The notes beneath the pieces are model-generated. The model saw nothing but the letters and a program-made list of their open reading frames with translations. It was not told the DNA's origin and did no database searches. 55,295 nucleotides of DNA from an uncultured Collinsella sp. (GTDB lineage: Bacteria > Actinomycetota > Coriobacteriia > Coriobacteriales > Coriobacteriaceae). A program made the translations under genes and the position numbers. This document shows positions 1 to 7,620 of the stretch, in pieces. Positions within the stretch are counted from its first letter, which is position 1. Every line of letters begins with the position of its first letter. The DNA lies in NCBI GenBank assembly GCA_900540995.1, contig UQHO01000011.1, forward strand, positions 1-55,295. The letters run 5' to 3'.

Positions 1-56
1 TCCGTACATGTGCGGATGAATATGGGAGGTGTTCGGATGAAGTTGATATTCAAGGA

Positions 57-89
57 CCATCACAAAGGGGACAGGAACCTTTGTGGTGG
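57..89 (+). repeat. REP-like palindrome, family 1, copy A
   Basis: Imperfect inverted repeat with 12-base arms around a 9-base loop. The left arm has one change from the CCACCACAAAGG consensus (T for C). The loop reads in the GGGACAGG orientation, called forward here. It is the first of seven copies between positions 57 and 15607. It lies just upstream of the promoter of the B3/4-domain gene. Confidence 0.85.
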
Positions 90-91
90 TT

Positions 92-120
92 TTGCTCGAG
101 CGGATAACTCGGGTTACAAT
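92..120 (+). promoter_or_regulatory. candidate sigma-A promoter of the B3/4-domain gene
   Basis: TTGCTC at 92-97 and TACAAT at 115-120 are separated by 17 bases, which fits a vegetative promoter. Transcription would start near 127 and leave a leader of about 138 nt before the ATG at 265. This is inferred from sequence alone. Confidence 0.5.
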
Positions 121-126
121 ACGCCT

Positions 127-264
127 GACATATCGTCCCCTTCTCCGGATGGGGACAGCGTAAGCGCTCTTGTGGCGGCACCGTAGGACTTTGAAGGTGG
201 CCGTCGTAAGGGCGCTTTTTGTTTAGGCGCCCACGCCCAGGCGCATGCTATGAAGGGAGAGCAT
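127..264 (+). promoter_or_regulatory. structured 5' leader with terminator-like hairpin
   Basis: The leader has a perfect 6-bp hairpin at 135-156 (GTCCCC/GGGGAC). A longer one spans 162-220: AAGCGCTCTT pairs with AAGGGCGCTT at 9 of 10 positions, has a smaller stem inside, and ends in TTTTT. A terminator sitting 45 bases before a start codon suggests attenuation or a riboswitch. I recognise no known riboswitch or T-box core. It could also be the terminator of a short upstream transcript. Confidence 0.45.
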
Positions 265-984
265 ATGAAGAGTTTCGTTGCCGAGGATTCGTTTTGGGAG
301 CTTTTTCCGCAAGCGGCTATCGGTGTTGTGGTCGTAAAGGGCATGAAGCCCGCGGCGCAGATTTCCCAGGAGGACGTGGATACGATCGCCGCGTTGCTCG
401 ACCGCGCCAACATCGATGCGGAGCGTCACCTGACGAGCGATACCATCAGCGAGAATGCGCCGGTCAAGGCATGGCGCGAGGCGTATCGCAAGTTCAAGAC
501 CAAGAAGGGCGCCCGTTGCTCAATCGAGAACCTGCTCAAGCGCGTGCTTAAAGGCAAGCCGGTCGGCCACATCACGCCGGCGGTTGACATCTACAACACG
601 GTTTCGCTGACCTACGCGCTGCCCGTTGGCGGTGAGGATCTGCATGCTATTGAGGGCAATCTGCGCCTGGCGGTGACCGACGGCGGCGACGCGTTCCTGC
701 CGCTTGGCGAGGAAGCGGATGACCCGACGCTGCCCGGCGAGCTTGCCTATATCGACGACGCGGGTGCCGTGTGCCGTTGCTGGAACTGGCGCGACGGCGT
801 TCGCACGGCGCTGTCCGACGATTCGGCCGATGCGTTCCTGGCGATTGAGTGTGTGGAGCCCGAGCGGATGGGGGATTGCCAGGCTGCAATCGATCGCCTC
901 GCCGAGTTGCTTGAGTGTTATCTTGGAGCAACGGTTGTCGCCAAGACCCTTGTGACGCGCGACAATCCTTGTGTGGAGCTGTAG
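265..984 (+). CDS. B3/4 (PheT-like tRNA-binding fold) domain protein
   Basis: Protein of 239 residues made almost entirely of a B3/B4 domain, the fold found as the editing module in the beta subunit of phenylalanyl-tRNA synthetase. Free-standing members are thought to act on tRNA or amino acids, but their role is not settled. The stretch from WREAYRKFKTKKG to IYNTVSLTYALPVGGED is typical of the family. An ATG at 250 is also in frame, but a GGGAG Shine-Dalgarno sequence sits just before the ATG at 265, so I choose that start. The gene has its own promoter and structured leader and is followed 26 bp after its stop by repeat copy B. Confidence 0.8.
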   Translation: MKSFVAEDSFWELFPQAAIGVVVVKGMKPAAQISQEDVDTIAALLDRANIDAERHLTSDTISENAPVKAWREAYRKFKTKKGARCSIENLLKRVLKGKPVGHITPAVDIYNTVSLTYALPVGGEDLHAIEGNLRLAVTDGGDAFLPLGEEADDPTLPGELAYIDDAGAVCRCWNWRDGVRTALSDDSADAFLAIECVEPERMGDCQAAIDRLAELLECYLGATVVAKTLVTRDNPCVEL

Positions 985-1009
985 CGACGCCCGCGGCCCA
1001 CATTCGTCG

Positions 1010-1050
1010 AAAACCACCACAAAGGTGCCTGTCCCCTTTGTGGTGGTTTT
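1010..1050 (-). repeat. REP-like palindrome, family 1, copy B
   Basis: Perfect inverted repeat AAACCACCACAAAGG / CCTTTGTGGTGGTTT with the loop in reverse orientation relative to copy A. It begins 26 bp after the stop of the B3/4 gene and ends in TTTTT, so it may also act as an intrinsic terminator. Copies A and B bracket the B3/4 gene in opposite orientations. Confidence 0.9.
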
Positions 1051-1154
1051 TATGTTGATGGGTTAACAAATGAAGTATCTGGGTACGGGGGTCGCCCAGT
1101 GCCGCTAAGATGTTTACCCGTTAGCATCATGCAAGCGAAAGGCGGTCGTCTCTC

Positions 1155-1604
1155 ATGCAGCAGAACGACGAGACACGTTTTGAGGATTTTGTCGGACTGA
1201 TCAGCGGACTCTACAAGGAGATTCAGCGCATCAAGACGTCCGAGGGCGCAAGACTGGGCCTCAAGGGTTCCGACGTCATGTGCCTGTATTATCTTGAGCG
1301 CAGCAAGGATGGCCTGACCGGTGCCGACCTTGCCCGCATGGCCGGCGTGACCCGTGCCGCCGTTTCGCGTACGCTAGCTCACCTGGAGGAGGGTGGCTAC
1401 GTCGAGGTCGACGATTCGGGCGATGCCGCCGTCAAGTACCGTGCCCCGGTGCGCCTGACCGCCCTGGGCGGCGAGAGCATGAGCGAGGCCGATCGCATCA
1501 TTCGCGAAGTGCTCGATACCACTGGAAAGGCCATGGGCGTGGAGCAGCGTGAGCAGATGTATGCGTCGCTGCGCACGATTCTCAACACCCTGCGTGAGAT
1601 CTAG
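1155..1604 (+). CDS. MarR-family transcriptional regulator
   Basis: Protein of 149 residues with the MarR winged-helix fold. The recognition region reads GADLARMAGVTRAAVSRTLAHLEEGGYVE at about residues 55-84 and is followed by a wing containing VKYRAPVRLTALG. Flanking helices would form the dimer interface. Such proteins repress efflux, stress or catabolic genes and release DNA when they bind small ligands or are oxidised. The nearest downstream gene is DegV, 133 bp away, but nothing shows that it is the target. The start is an ATG; no strong Shine-Dalgarno sequence is visible. Confidence 0.9.
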   Translation: MQQNDETRFEDFVGLISGLYKEIQRIKTSEGARLGLKGSDVMCLYYLERSKDGLTGADLARMAGVTRAAVSRTLAHLEEGGYVEVDDSGDAAVKYRAPVRLTALGGESMSEADRIIREVLDTTGKAMGVEQREQMYASLRTILNTLREI

Positions 1605-1737
1605 GGCAGCTAGGCTCAACCAATTCAACTAACAACTGCACAGTCCCTTTTTTGAGCACGCGCGCCGTGCTGGGGTTCTGCTGTCAAAATTTCCGTGCCG
1701 AGCGGCCTGAGGCCGTACACGCAAGAAAGGATTCGCT

Positions 1738-2592
1738 ATGTCCGTCCGCATTATTACCGATTCCGCGAGCGATATGTCGCCGTCGGAGCATCCGGCTCTG
1801 AGCGTTCTGCCGCTGTCCGTCAGCTTTGGCACCGACGTGTATATGGATGGCGTTGACATCGATCACCAGCGCTTTTACGAGATGCTCGTGGAGCGCGACG
1901 AGCTGCCCAAGACCGGTCAGGTCAATCCGTACGCCTTTTCGCAGGCGATTGCCGAGGCGCGCGAGGCCGGCGATGAGGCGGTGATTATTACCGTGGGCGC
2001 CAAGCTTTCGGGCACCAACCAGAGCGCGCGCACGGCCCTTGCCGAGATGCCGGGTGGCGACGTGTTCGTCGTGGACAGCAACAACGTGACCCTGGGCGAG
2101 CGTGTGCTGGTCGAGTATGCGCTGCGCCTGGTGGACGAGGGGCAGAGCGCCGCGCAGATCGCGGCTGCCGTCGAGGCTGTGCGCGACCGCGTTGTGGTCA
2201 TTGGCCTGCTCGAGACGCTGGAGTACCTGGTGCGCGGTGGCCGCCTGTCTGCCGCGGCGGGCGCTGTGGGTACGCTCCTCAACGTGAAGCCGGTTGTTGC
2301 CGCCGAGGATGGCCTGATTGTGCAGCTGGGCAAGGCGCGCGGTTCCAAAAACGGCCGCAACCTGCTCAACCAGAAGGTCGAGAAGGCGGGCGGCGTCGAC
2401 TTCTCCATGCCGCTGGCGCTCGGCTACACGGGTCTTTCGGACGCCGTGCTCAAGAAGTATATCGAGGACAGCGCGGCGCTGTGGGCTGGCCACACCGAGG
2501 GCGAACTGCCCGTTCACACCATCGGCGCCACCATCGGCACCCATGTAGGCCCCGGCGCCGTAGCCGTAGCCTTCTTCCAGCCCGTTAACTAG
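1738..2592 (+). CDS. DegV family fatty-acid-binding protein
   Basis: Protein of 284 residues, the usual DegV length. It shows the N-terminal TDSASDMSP strand-loop, the TVGAKLSGTNQSA loop that holds the fatty-acid carboxylate, and the GRLSAAAGAVGTLLNVKP motif. Members (FakB types) present fatty acids to the kinase FakA so that exogenous fatty acids can enter phospholipids. No fakA gene is in the window. The start has AAGAAAGGA upstream. Repeat copy C begins 11 bp after the stop codon. Confidence 0.93.
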   Translation: MSVRIITDSASDMSPSEHPALSVLPLSVSFGTDVYMDGVDIDHQRFYEMLVERDELPKTGQVNPYAFSQAIAEAREAGDEAVIITVGAKLSGTNQSARTALAEMPGGDVFVVDSNNVTLGERVLVEYALRLVDEGQSAAQIAAAVEAVRDRVVVIGLLETLEYLVRGGRLSAAAGAVGTLLNVKPVVAAEDGLIVQLGKARGSKNGRNLLNQKVEKAGGVDFSMPLALGYTGLSDAVLKKYIEDSAALWAGHTEGELPVHTIGATIGTHVGPGAVAVAFFQPVN

Positions 2593-2602
2593 CCCACCTG
2601 CC

Positions 2603-2642
2603 AAAACCACCACAAAGGGGACAGGCACCTTTGTGGTGGTTT
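2603..2642 (+). repeat. REP-like palindrome, family 1, copy C
   Basis: Near-perfect copy of the palindrome (AAAACCACCACAAAGG arms) in forward orientation, 11 bp after the DegV stop. Together with copy D (reverse) it brackets the small MGMT-family gene. Confidence 0.9.
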
Positions 2643-2671
2643 ATGCTATTCCGGGTGGAAGGGAGCGAGCA

Positions 2672-2992
2672 ATGGCGTCTGAGGGCTTTTTTGAGCGGGT
2701 GTACGAGGTGGTCGAGCAGATTCCCGAGGGGATGGTCGCCACGTATGGTCAGGTGGCGCTGCTTGCTGGACGTCCACGAAGTGCGCGGTACGTGGGGTAT
2801 GCCCTGCATGACAATCCGCGCCCCGGCGAGATTCCCTGTCACCGCGTGGTGTTTGCCGATGGCCGCATATGCGATGGTTTTGCTTTTGGCGGTCCCGATG
2901 CTCAACGTGAGCTTTTGCTAGGGGAGGGTGTGGCGTTTAAGGACGACATGCACGTCGACTTGGCCGCCTGTCGCTGGCCTGCCGGACTCTAG
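2672..2992 (+). CDS. MGMT-family (alkyltransferase-like) protein
   Basis: Protein of 106 residues that is just the DNA-binding and active-site domain of O6-alkylguanine-DNA alkyltransferases. The helix-turn-helix region (MVATYGQVALLAGRPRSARYVG) and the active-site motif IPCHRVV are present, with the acceptor cysteine kept. Alkyltransferase-like (ATL) proteins usually carry Trp there, so this one could be catalytic despite lacking the N-terminal domain of Ogt. The ATG at 2672 is preceded by GAAGGGAG; an in-frame ATG further upstream would run into repeat copy C and is rejected. Copies C and D flank the gene. Confidence 0.85.
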   Translation: MASEGFFERVYEVVEQIPEGMVATYGQVALLAGRPRSARYVGYALHDNPRPGEIPCHRVVFADGRICDGFAFGGPDAQRELLLGEGVAFKDDMHVDLAACRWPAGL

Positions 2993-3008
2993 CGGCTCTG
3001 CCGTGGCC

Positions 3009-3049
3009 AAAACCACCACAAAGGTGCCTGTCCCCTTTGTGGTGGTTTT
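3009..3049 (-). repeat. REP-like palindrome, family 1, copy D
   Basis: Perfect arms, reverse orientation, 17 bp after the stop of the MGMT-family gene, ending in TTTT. Confidence 0.9.
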
Positions 3050-3233
3050 CCGTTGCAGGTTTACCGGAGCTAACTTATGGAGAAGGTATGGCGGCGCATA
3101 TTGACGCTAGAAAGTAAACCACGGTGAACTATATTGGTTTCAGCAACGGAGCAGGCAATAGGCGATGAAAAAGCCTGCCCTGTTGAGTTTGATTCGCATC
3201 CCTCCCCTCTGTGCGATTCAACGGTGTACTTCG

Positions 3234-3275
3234 GGAACAGGCCCGCTGGCAACTATCTGCCAGCGGGCCTGTTCC
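3234..3275. terminator. strong 18-bp hairpin between convergent genes
   Basis: A perfect inverted repeat (GGAACAGGCCCGCTGGCA and its complement) around a 6-base loop lies 53 bp downstream of trpS, which is read leftwards. There is no clear U-tract on either strand, so it may be a U-less terminator or protect a 3' end. I see nothing else in the rest of 3050-3327. Confidence 0.6.
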
Positions 3276-3327
3276 TGTTTCGGTGAGGATTCAGCCTCAC
3301 CGTCTATGTTGTGCGAAGGCGCTTTGC

Positions 3328-4377
3328 TTAGTACACCATGCCCATGGCATCCTGAACCTCTGCCAGGGTCTGCTTGGCGATCTCGTTAGCACGACGGTTG
3401 CCCTCATGTAGGACGTCCTTCACATAGTCCAGATCGTTCTCGTAGCGCTGGCGACGTTCGCGGATAGGTGCGAAGTACTCGTTGACGGCCTCGGTCACGT
3501 ACTTCTTGAGCTGGCCGGAGCCGCCCATGCCAATCTCCTCGGCAATCTCGACCTCGGAGCGACCGGTGCAGATGGCGGCTGTCGAAAGCAGGCCAGACAC
3601 GCCGGGACGGTTCTCGGGATCGAACGTGATCATGCGCTCGGAGTCGGTCTGGCTCTTCTTGATGCGTTTGGCCGTCTCCTCGGCGGTCATCGAAATATTG
3701 ATGGCGTTGCCGTAGCTCTTGCTCATCTTGCGACCGTCAAGGCCGGGCAGCAGCGGGGTCTCGGACAGCAGTGCCTCGACCTCGGGGAACACCTTGCCGT
3801 AGCGGTTGTTAAAGCGGCGGGCGATGGTGCGGGTGAGCTCGATGTGCGGCAGCTGGTCGCGACCGACGGGCACCACGTTGCCCTTGCAGAACAGGATGTC
3901 GCAGGCCTGGTGTACCGGGTAGGTGAGCAGAAGGCCGGTGAGCTCGTGGCCCGAGGCCTCCATCTCGGCCTTAACCGTGGGGTTGCGCGCCAGCTCGGCC
4001 TCGGACACCAGCGACAGGAACGGCAGCATGAGCTGGTTTGCGGCGGGCACGGCGGAGTGTGCGTAGATCATGGTCTTGTCGGGGTCGATACCGCAGGCAA
4101 GGTAGTCCATGACCATGTTGTACACGTTGTCCTGGATATGCTCGGTGGTGTCGCGGTCGGTGATGACCTGGTAGTCGGCGATGAGCACGTTGGTCTTGGC
4201 GCCCATGTTCTGCAGTTCAACACGGCCCTTGAGGGTGCCGAAGTAGTGGCCCAGGTGCAAGCGTCCGGTGGGGCGATCACCGGTGAGCATGGTGAACTTC
4301 TCGGGCGTATTGGCCAGGCCCTCGCGAATGGCGTTGCTCTTTTGCAGCGCGACTTCGTAGCTGTTCTCGTTTGGCAT
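3328..4377 (-). CDS. trpS: tryptophanyl-tRNA synthetase
   Basis: Class I aminoacyl-tRNA synthetase of 349 residues that charges tRNA-Trp in the cytoplasm. The HIGH signature appears as RPTGRLHLGHYFG near residue 40 and the KMSKS signature as DGRKMSKSYGN near residue 220. The start is the ATG at 4377 (MPNENSYEV), which has AGGAG 7 bases upstream; a longer reading begins inside a region with no ribosome-binding site. No T-box or Trp leader is visible in the 170-bp gap to the upstream gene. Length and motifs are normal. Confidence 0.96.
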   Translation of the reverse strand: MPNENSYEVALQKSNAIREGLANTPEKFTMLTGDRPTGRLHLGHYFGTLKGRVELQNMGAKTNVLIADYQVITDRDTTEHIQDNVYNMVMDYLACGIDPDKTMIYAHSAVPAANQLMLPFLSLVSEAELARNPTVKAEMEASGHELTGLLLTYPVHQACDILFCKGNVVPVGRDQLPHIELTRTIARRFNNRYGKVFPEVEALLSETPLLPGLDGRKMSKSYGNAINISMTAEETAKRIKKSQTDSERMITFDPENRPGVSGLLSTAAICTGRSEVEIAEEIGMGGSGQLKKYVTEAVNEYFAPIRERRQRYENDLDYVKDVLHEGNRRANEIAKQTLAEVQDAMGMVY

Positions 4378-4547
4378 GATTGCTCCTAACGTATGTTCAT
4401 GGGTCAAGATGATAACGCGTTTATTGGAGGGGCGGGGCGTAAGTAGGCGAGGGGCGGGAGAGGGACGCGCGTGGTGCGGCATGTGCGATGGGTGCGGCGC
4501 GGCCGTGCTTGGCTAACGGTGCCTTGGCACATCCTCGGCAGCTTGCC

Positions 4548-5747
4548 CTAGAGCTTGTGGTGGCGCTCTTCTTTGCGCTCCTCGGCTGCCTGCTCCTCCT
4601 GCTTAAAGGCGGGGTCGTCGGGGGTGACGAGCTCGTCCTCGTGCGTGCGCTTGTTGTAATGGTGGCGCAGCACGGGCTCAAACAGATGTAGATGCTTGGC
4701 AAAGGCCGCCGAGCCAATGGCGAGCACGGTAAAGATGAGCACACGCATGGGCACCTCGACCTGGTTAATCGCGGCGGCGCCGGCCGAAAGCATGATGCAC
4801 CAGGCATAAATGAGCAGCACGGCCTGTTTTTGGTTGTAGCCTTCTTGGATCAGGCGGTGGTGGATGTGGCCCTTGTCAGCCTGCCCGATACTAATGTGGG
4901 CGCGCTTGCGACGCACGATGGCGCTGAACGTGTCGATGATGGGCACGCCGGCAACGATGAGCGGGATGATAAGCGAGGTGAGTGCGGCGGTGCGGCTCAC
5001 GTTGAGCAGCGAGATGGAGCCCAGCGCAAAGCCCAGAAGCAACGACCCCGAGTCGCCCAAGAAGATGCTCGCGGGGTTGAAGTTGTAGCGCAAAAAGGCC
5101 AGGCAGGCACCAAAGAGCGCGATGGAAAGCGCGGCGGCGTCGATGCGGCCCGAAAGCACGGCCATCGTGAACATGGTGAACGACGCGATGCCGCAGATGC
5201 CCGTGGCAAGGCCGTCGAGGCCGTCGATGAGGTTGATGATGTTGGTGAACGCCACCAGGTAGATCACGGTGATGGGGTAGGCGAGCCAACCGAGCATGAT
5301 CTCGCCGGGGGCAAACGGGTTGACGATGACGCCGATTTTTAAGCCGCCGATGCAGGCGATGAGCGCGGCGAGCACCTGACCGGCTAGCTTTTGCTTGGGC
5401 TTGAGCTGGAAGACGTCGTCGATCGCGCCGGTCGCAAAGATTACGGTAAAGGAGAGCGCCAGCATGGGATAGCTGATGTGCAGGCGCGGGTGCGGCACCA
5501 AAACGGGCGGCCAGCCCAGGTACCAGGTGCCCAGGATTTGCACAATGCAGGCCACGACGAGGCCCAAAAAGACTGCCGTGCCGCCCATGCGCGGAATGGG
5601 CTTGGTGTTGATACGGCGCTTGGAGGGATAGTCGACGGCGTCGAGCTTAATCGCCAGGCGCTTGACCAGGGGCACCGTGAGGAAGGTCGTGATAAAGGCC
5701 GCAGCCGCCACGCATAGGTACGGTATGAAGCTCGTGGATGAAGCCAT
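4548..5747 (-). CDS. WecA/TagO-type undecaprenyl-phosphate sugar-1-phosphate transferase
   Basis: Integral membrane enzyme of 399 residues with about ten hydrophobic segments, of the glycosyltransferase family 4 / MraY superfamily. It would move a sugar-1-phosphate (usually GlcNAc-1-P) from a UDP-sugar to undecaprenyl phosphate, the first step of many wall or capsular glycans. Motifs visible are AIDDVFQLKPKQKLAGQ, NIINLIDGLDGLATG, IFLGDSGSLLLGF and the cytoplasmic His motif DKGHIHHRLIQEG. The His motif matches WecA/TagO better than MraY. The C-terminal 40 residues are charged. No strong ribosome-binding site is seen. It stands apart from the glycosyltransferase cluster at 42-50 kb. Confidence 0.9.
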   Translation of the reverse strand: MASSTSFIPYLCVAAAAFITTFLTVPLVKRLAIKLDAVDYPSKRRINTKPIPRMGGTAVFLGLVVACIVQILGTWYLGWPPVLVPHPRLHISYPMLALSFTVIFATGAIDDVFQLKPKQKLAGQVLAALIACIGGLKIGVIVNPFAPGEIMLGWLAYPITVIYLVAFTNIINLIDGLDGLATGICGIASFTMFTMAVLSGRIDAAALSIALFGACLAFLRYNFNPASIFLGDSGSLLLGFALGSISLLNVSRTAALTSLIIPLIVAGVPIIDTFSAIVRRKRAHISIGQADKGHIHHRLIQEGYNQKQAVLLIYAWCIMLSAGAAAINQVEVPMRVLIFTVLAIGSAAFAKHLHLFEPVLRHHYNKRTHEDELVTPDDPAFKQEEQAAEERKEERHHKL

Positions 5748-5950
5748 GAATCGAAAACCGCCAAGCGTCGAAGGAAAAGGTTAAAGGATGCCATGCCGCA
5801 AAGGGTATAGCTGACCCATGATACTCGACCAAGGAGGATGTGAGGAATCGCACGGCGCGATAATCACGTGCTTACCAGATATTGGGGTGATAATGGGCTC
5901 TGCCTGGTGCCTTTTGGGGATCTTGGCGGGATTTGGAATGGCGATTTTCG

Positions 5951-6122
5951 GCAAAAGAAAACCACCCCCCACGTTACGAAAATGAACCCACCTAAAACAG
6001 GTGGGTGCCCTCATCGACTGTTCCAGCGTCCTTAACAACGAAGGATACCTGTACTAGGTACGACTGTGTGGGCTCCCTAAATAAACGCGACGGTTCACCC
6101 AGTTGCTCCGCGGGGGGCGGAA
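5951..6122 (-). ncRNA. candidate 6S RNA (SsrS-like)
   Basis: On the minus strand a 12-bp terminal helix closes a domain of about 165 nt: CCGCCCCCCGCG (6120-6109) pairs with CGTGGGGGGTGG (5973-5962) and is followed by TTTTCTTTT. Inside are smaller hairpins (ACCT/AGGT, TCCTT/AAGGA) and a 3' element GGGCACCCACCTGTTTTAGG then TGGGTTC. I recall similar sequence near the 3' side of many 6S RNAs. Size, end-to-end pairing and lack of a reading frame fit 6S RNA, which binds sigma-70-type RNA polymerase. The class is inferred; that it is a structured RNA is firmer. The rest of 5748-6272 holds only promoter-like sequence. Confidence 0.55.
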
Positions 6123-6272
6123 TATCTACATCATAAAGCGGCACTTTGTGGATTCCAGTCTTGACATTACAAAAATCGTGTCGGACGATTACGGCGCCTT
6201 GGGCTCGAGCCGTCTATGCGGTCGGTCCTTTTGCGTTTGAGCTGCTGAATCGTTGTTTTGGAGCATGTTTTT

Positions 6273-7211
6273 ATGCCGACGTCGTTGACCGAACTTTTTT
6301 CGCCCGCCTGCCATTTGTGTCCGCGCCGTTGCGGTGCGGCGCGCGATGAGGGCGCGCACGGCGTATGCGGTGCCGACGACACGCTCAAGGTGGCCCGCGC
6401 CGCACTTCATATGTGGGAGGAGCCGCCTATCTCGGGCGAGGCCGGTTCGGGCACGATCTTCTTTAGCGGCTGCTCGCTCAAATGCGTCTATTGCCAGAAC
6501 CACGAGATCTCGACGGGAAATTTTGGGCTTGAGATTTCGCCCGAGCGTTTGGTCGAGATTATGCTGGAGCTGCAGGATCAGGGCGCCAATAACATCAACC
6601 TGGTGACGGCGACGCACTATGCGCACCTGTTGCCTGCCGCGATTGCCGCGGCACGGACGCGCGGGTTGGTCATCCCAATTGTCTACAACACGAGTGGTTA
6701 CGAGCGCGCGAGTGCCGTGGCGGCGCTGGGCGACCTGGTCGACGTGTGGCTTACGGATTTTAAATATGCCGATGCCGGGCTTGCGCAGTCGCTTTCTCAT
6801 ATTAAGGACTACCCGCGCGTGGCTGTGTCGGGTCTGGCCCAGATGGCGCGCGAGATTGAGCGCCGCGGGGGAGAGCTGGTAGACGAGGACGGGCTCATGA
6901 GGCGCGGCATAATCGTGCGTCATCTGGTGCTGCCGGGGCATGCGGACGATTCGTGCCGCGTGTTGGACCTGGTGTGGCAGACGGTGGGCGACGTGCCGAT
7001 CTCGGTCATGAACCAGTACACGCCCAATGCCCTCATGCGCGAACAAGGCGGCGACCTGGCGCGCGCCGTGACGCGCGAGGAGTACGAGCAGGTGCTCGAC
7101 CATGCCGACGACCTGGGCTTTACGACGATGTTTTGGCAAGAAGGCGGCGCGGTAGACGAGAGCTTTACCCCGGCGTTCGACACCACCGGCGTCCTCACCA
7201 GCGCAAAGTAG
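6273..7211 (+). CDS. radical SAM protein, PflA/PflX-like
   Basis: Protein of 312 residues. The radical SAM cluster motif CxxxCxxC is present as CSLKCVYCQNHEIS near residue 70. An N-terminal cysteine group (CHLCPRRCG...GVCG) is typical of the pyruvate-formate-lyase-activating-enzyme-like family (COG1313, PflX). Family members resemble glycyl-radical activases, but most have no proven substrate. No glycyl radical enzyme gene is in the window. The ATG at 6273 follows GGAG at a spacing of 9; a TTG five codons earlier is less likely. Confidence 0.88.
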   Translation: MPTSLTELFSPACHLCPRRCGAARDEGAHGVCGADDTLKVARAALHMWEEPPISGEAGSGTIFFSGCSLKCVYCQNHEISTGNFGLEISPERLVEIMLELQDQGANNINLVTATHYAHLLPAAIAAARTRGLVIPIVYNTSGYERASAVAALGDLVDVWLTDFKYADAGLAQSLSHIKDYPRVAVSGLAQMAREIERRGGELVDEDGLMRRGIIVRHLVLPGHADDSCRVLDLVWQTVGDVPISVMNQYTPNALMREQGGDLARAVTREEYEQVLDHADDLGFTTMFWQEGGAVDESFTPAFDTTGVLTSAK

Positions 7212-7226
7212 CGCGTTCGCCGATGA

Positions 7227-7429
7227 TTTTTCTGGGACGGGGATTAAAAAATCATTAGAAGTAGTCTTTTGGGACGGGGCTGTTTTAGCTACCCCGACAG
7301 GCAGCGCGAACGGTTTGGCCGAACAGCGGCAGGGGTAGCTAAAACAGCCCCGTCCCAAAAAGACTACTCCCGGTGTGGGGCCGAACCGGCATCCGAAAGT
7401 AGTCAAAAAAGCCCCGTCCCAAAAAGACT
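7227..7429. repeat. long inverted repeat, REP-like family 2, with partial copies
   Basis: Arms at 7260-7295 and 7332-7368 are complementary over about 36 bases (one extra A on the right), with the core GGGACGGGGCTGTTTTAGCT and a 36-base loop. A third right-arm fragment follows at 7410-7429 and a shorter GGGACGGGG left-arm piece lies at about 7233-7242. The block fills most of the gap between the radical SAM gene and tRNA-Ala. Confidence 0.85.
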
Positions 7430-7441
7430 GGGTATTGGGCG

Positions 7442-7469
7442 TTGACAGTTGGCGAGCCGTAGGTAAAAT
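7442..7469 (+). promoter_or_regulatory. promoter of tRNA-Ala
   Basis: Consensus TTGACA at 7442-7447 and TAAAAT at 7464-7469 with 16 bases between, 14 bp before the mature tRNA. Confidence 0.75.
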
Positions 7470-7482
7470 ATCAACTTGTCCT

Positions 7483-7555
7483 GGGGACGTAGCTCAGTTG
7501 GGAGAGCGCTGCCGTCGCATGGCAGAGGCCGAGGGTTCGACTCCCTTCGTCTCCA
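7483..7555 (+). tRNA. tRNA-Ala (anticodon CGC)
   Basis: Full cloverleaf: acceptor GGGGACG pairs with CGTCTCC (one G-U pair), D arm GCTC...GAGC, anticodon stem CTGCC/GGCAG with loop GTCGCAT giving anticodon CGC for GCG codons, and T arm with TTCGACT. No CCA is encoded. Confidence 0.95.
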
Positions 7556-7568
7556 CCCTTGGATTTGA

Positions 7569-7601
7569 TAAGCCGCTGACATTGTGTCGGCGGCTTTTTT
7601 T
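7569..7601 (+). terminator. intrinsic terminator after tRNA-Ala
   Basis: Hairpin AAGCCGCTGACA-TTG-TGTCGGCGGCTT followed by a run of T, ending 20 bp before the next start codon. Confidence 0.8.
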
Positions 7602-7620
7602 AAAAAGAAAGGGCTGTACC

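Noticed and set aside
37..186. Short open frame with a GGGAGG ribosome-binding site near the left edge
   Set aside because: It runs straight through repeat copy A and the promoter of the next gene, and the product resembles nothing; chance frame in repeat DNA is more likely.
127..264. T-box riboswitch before the B3/4 gene
   Set aside because: The conserved AGGGTGGNACCGCG core and a stem I with a specifier loop could not be found; only a weak GGCGGCACCG resemblance exists.
3050..3327. Small protein gene between the MGMT-family gene and trpS
   Set aside because: Open frames here are short, lack ribosome-binding sites and cross the 18-bp hairpin.
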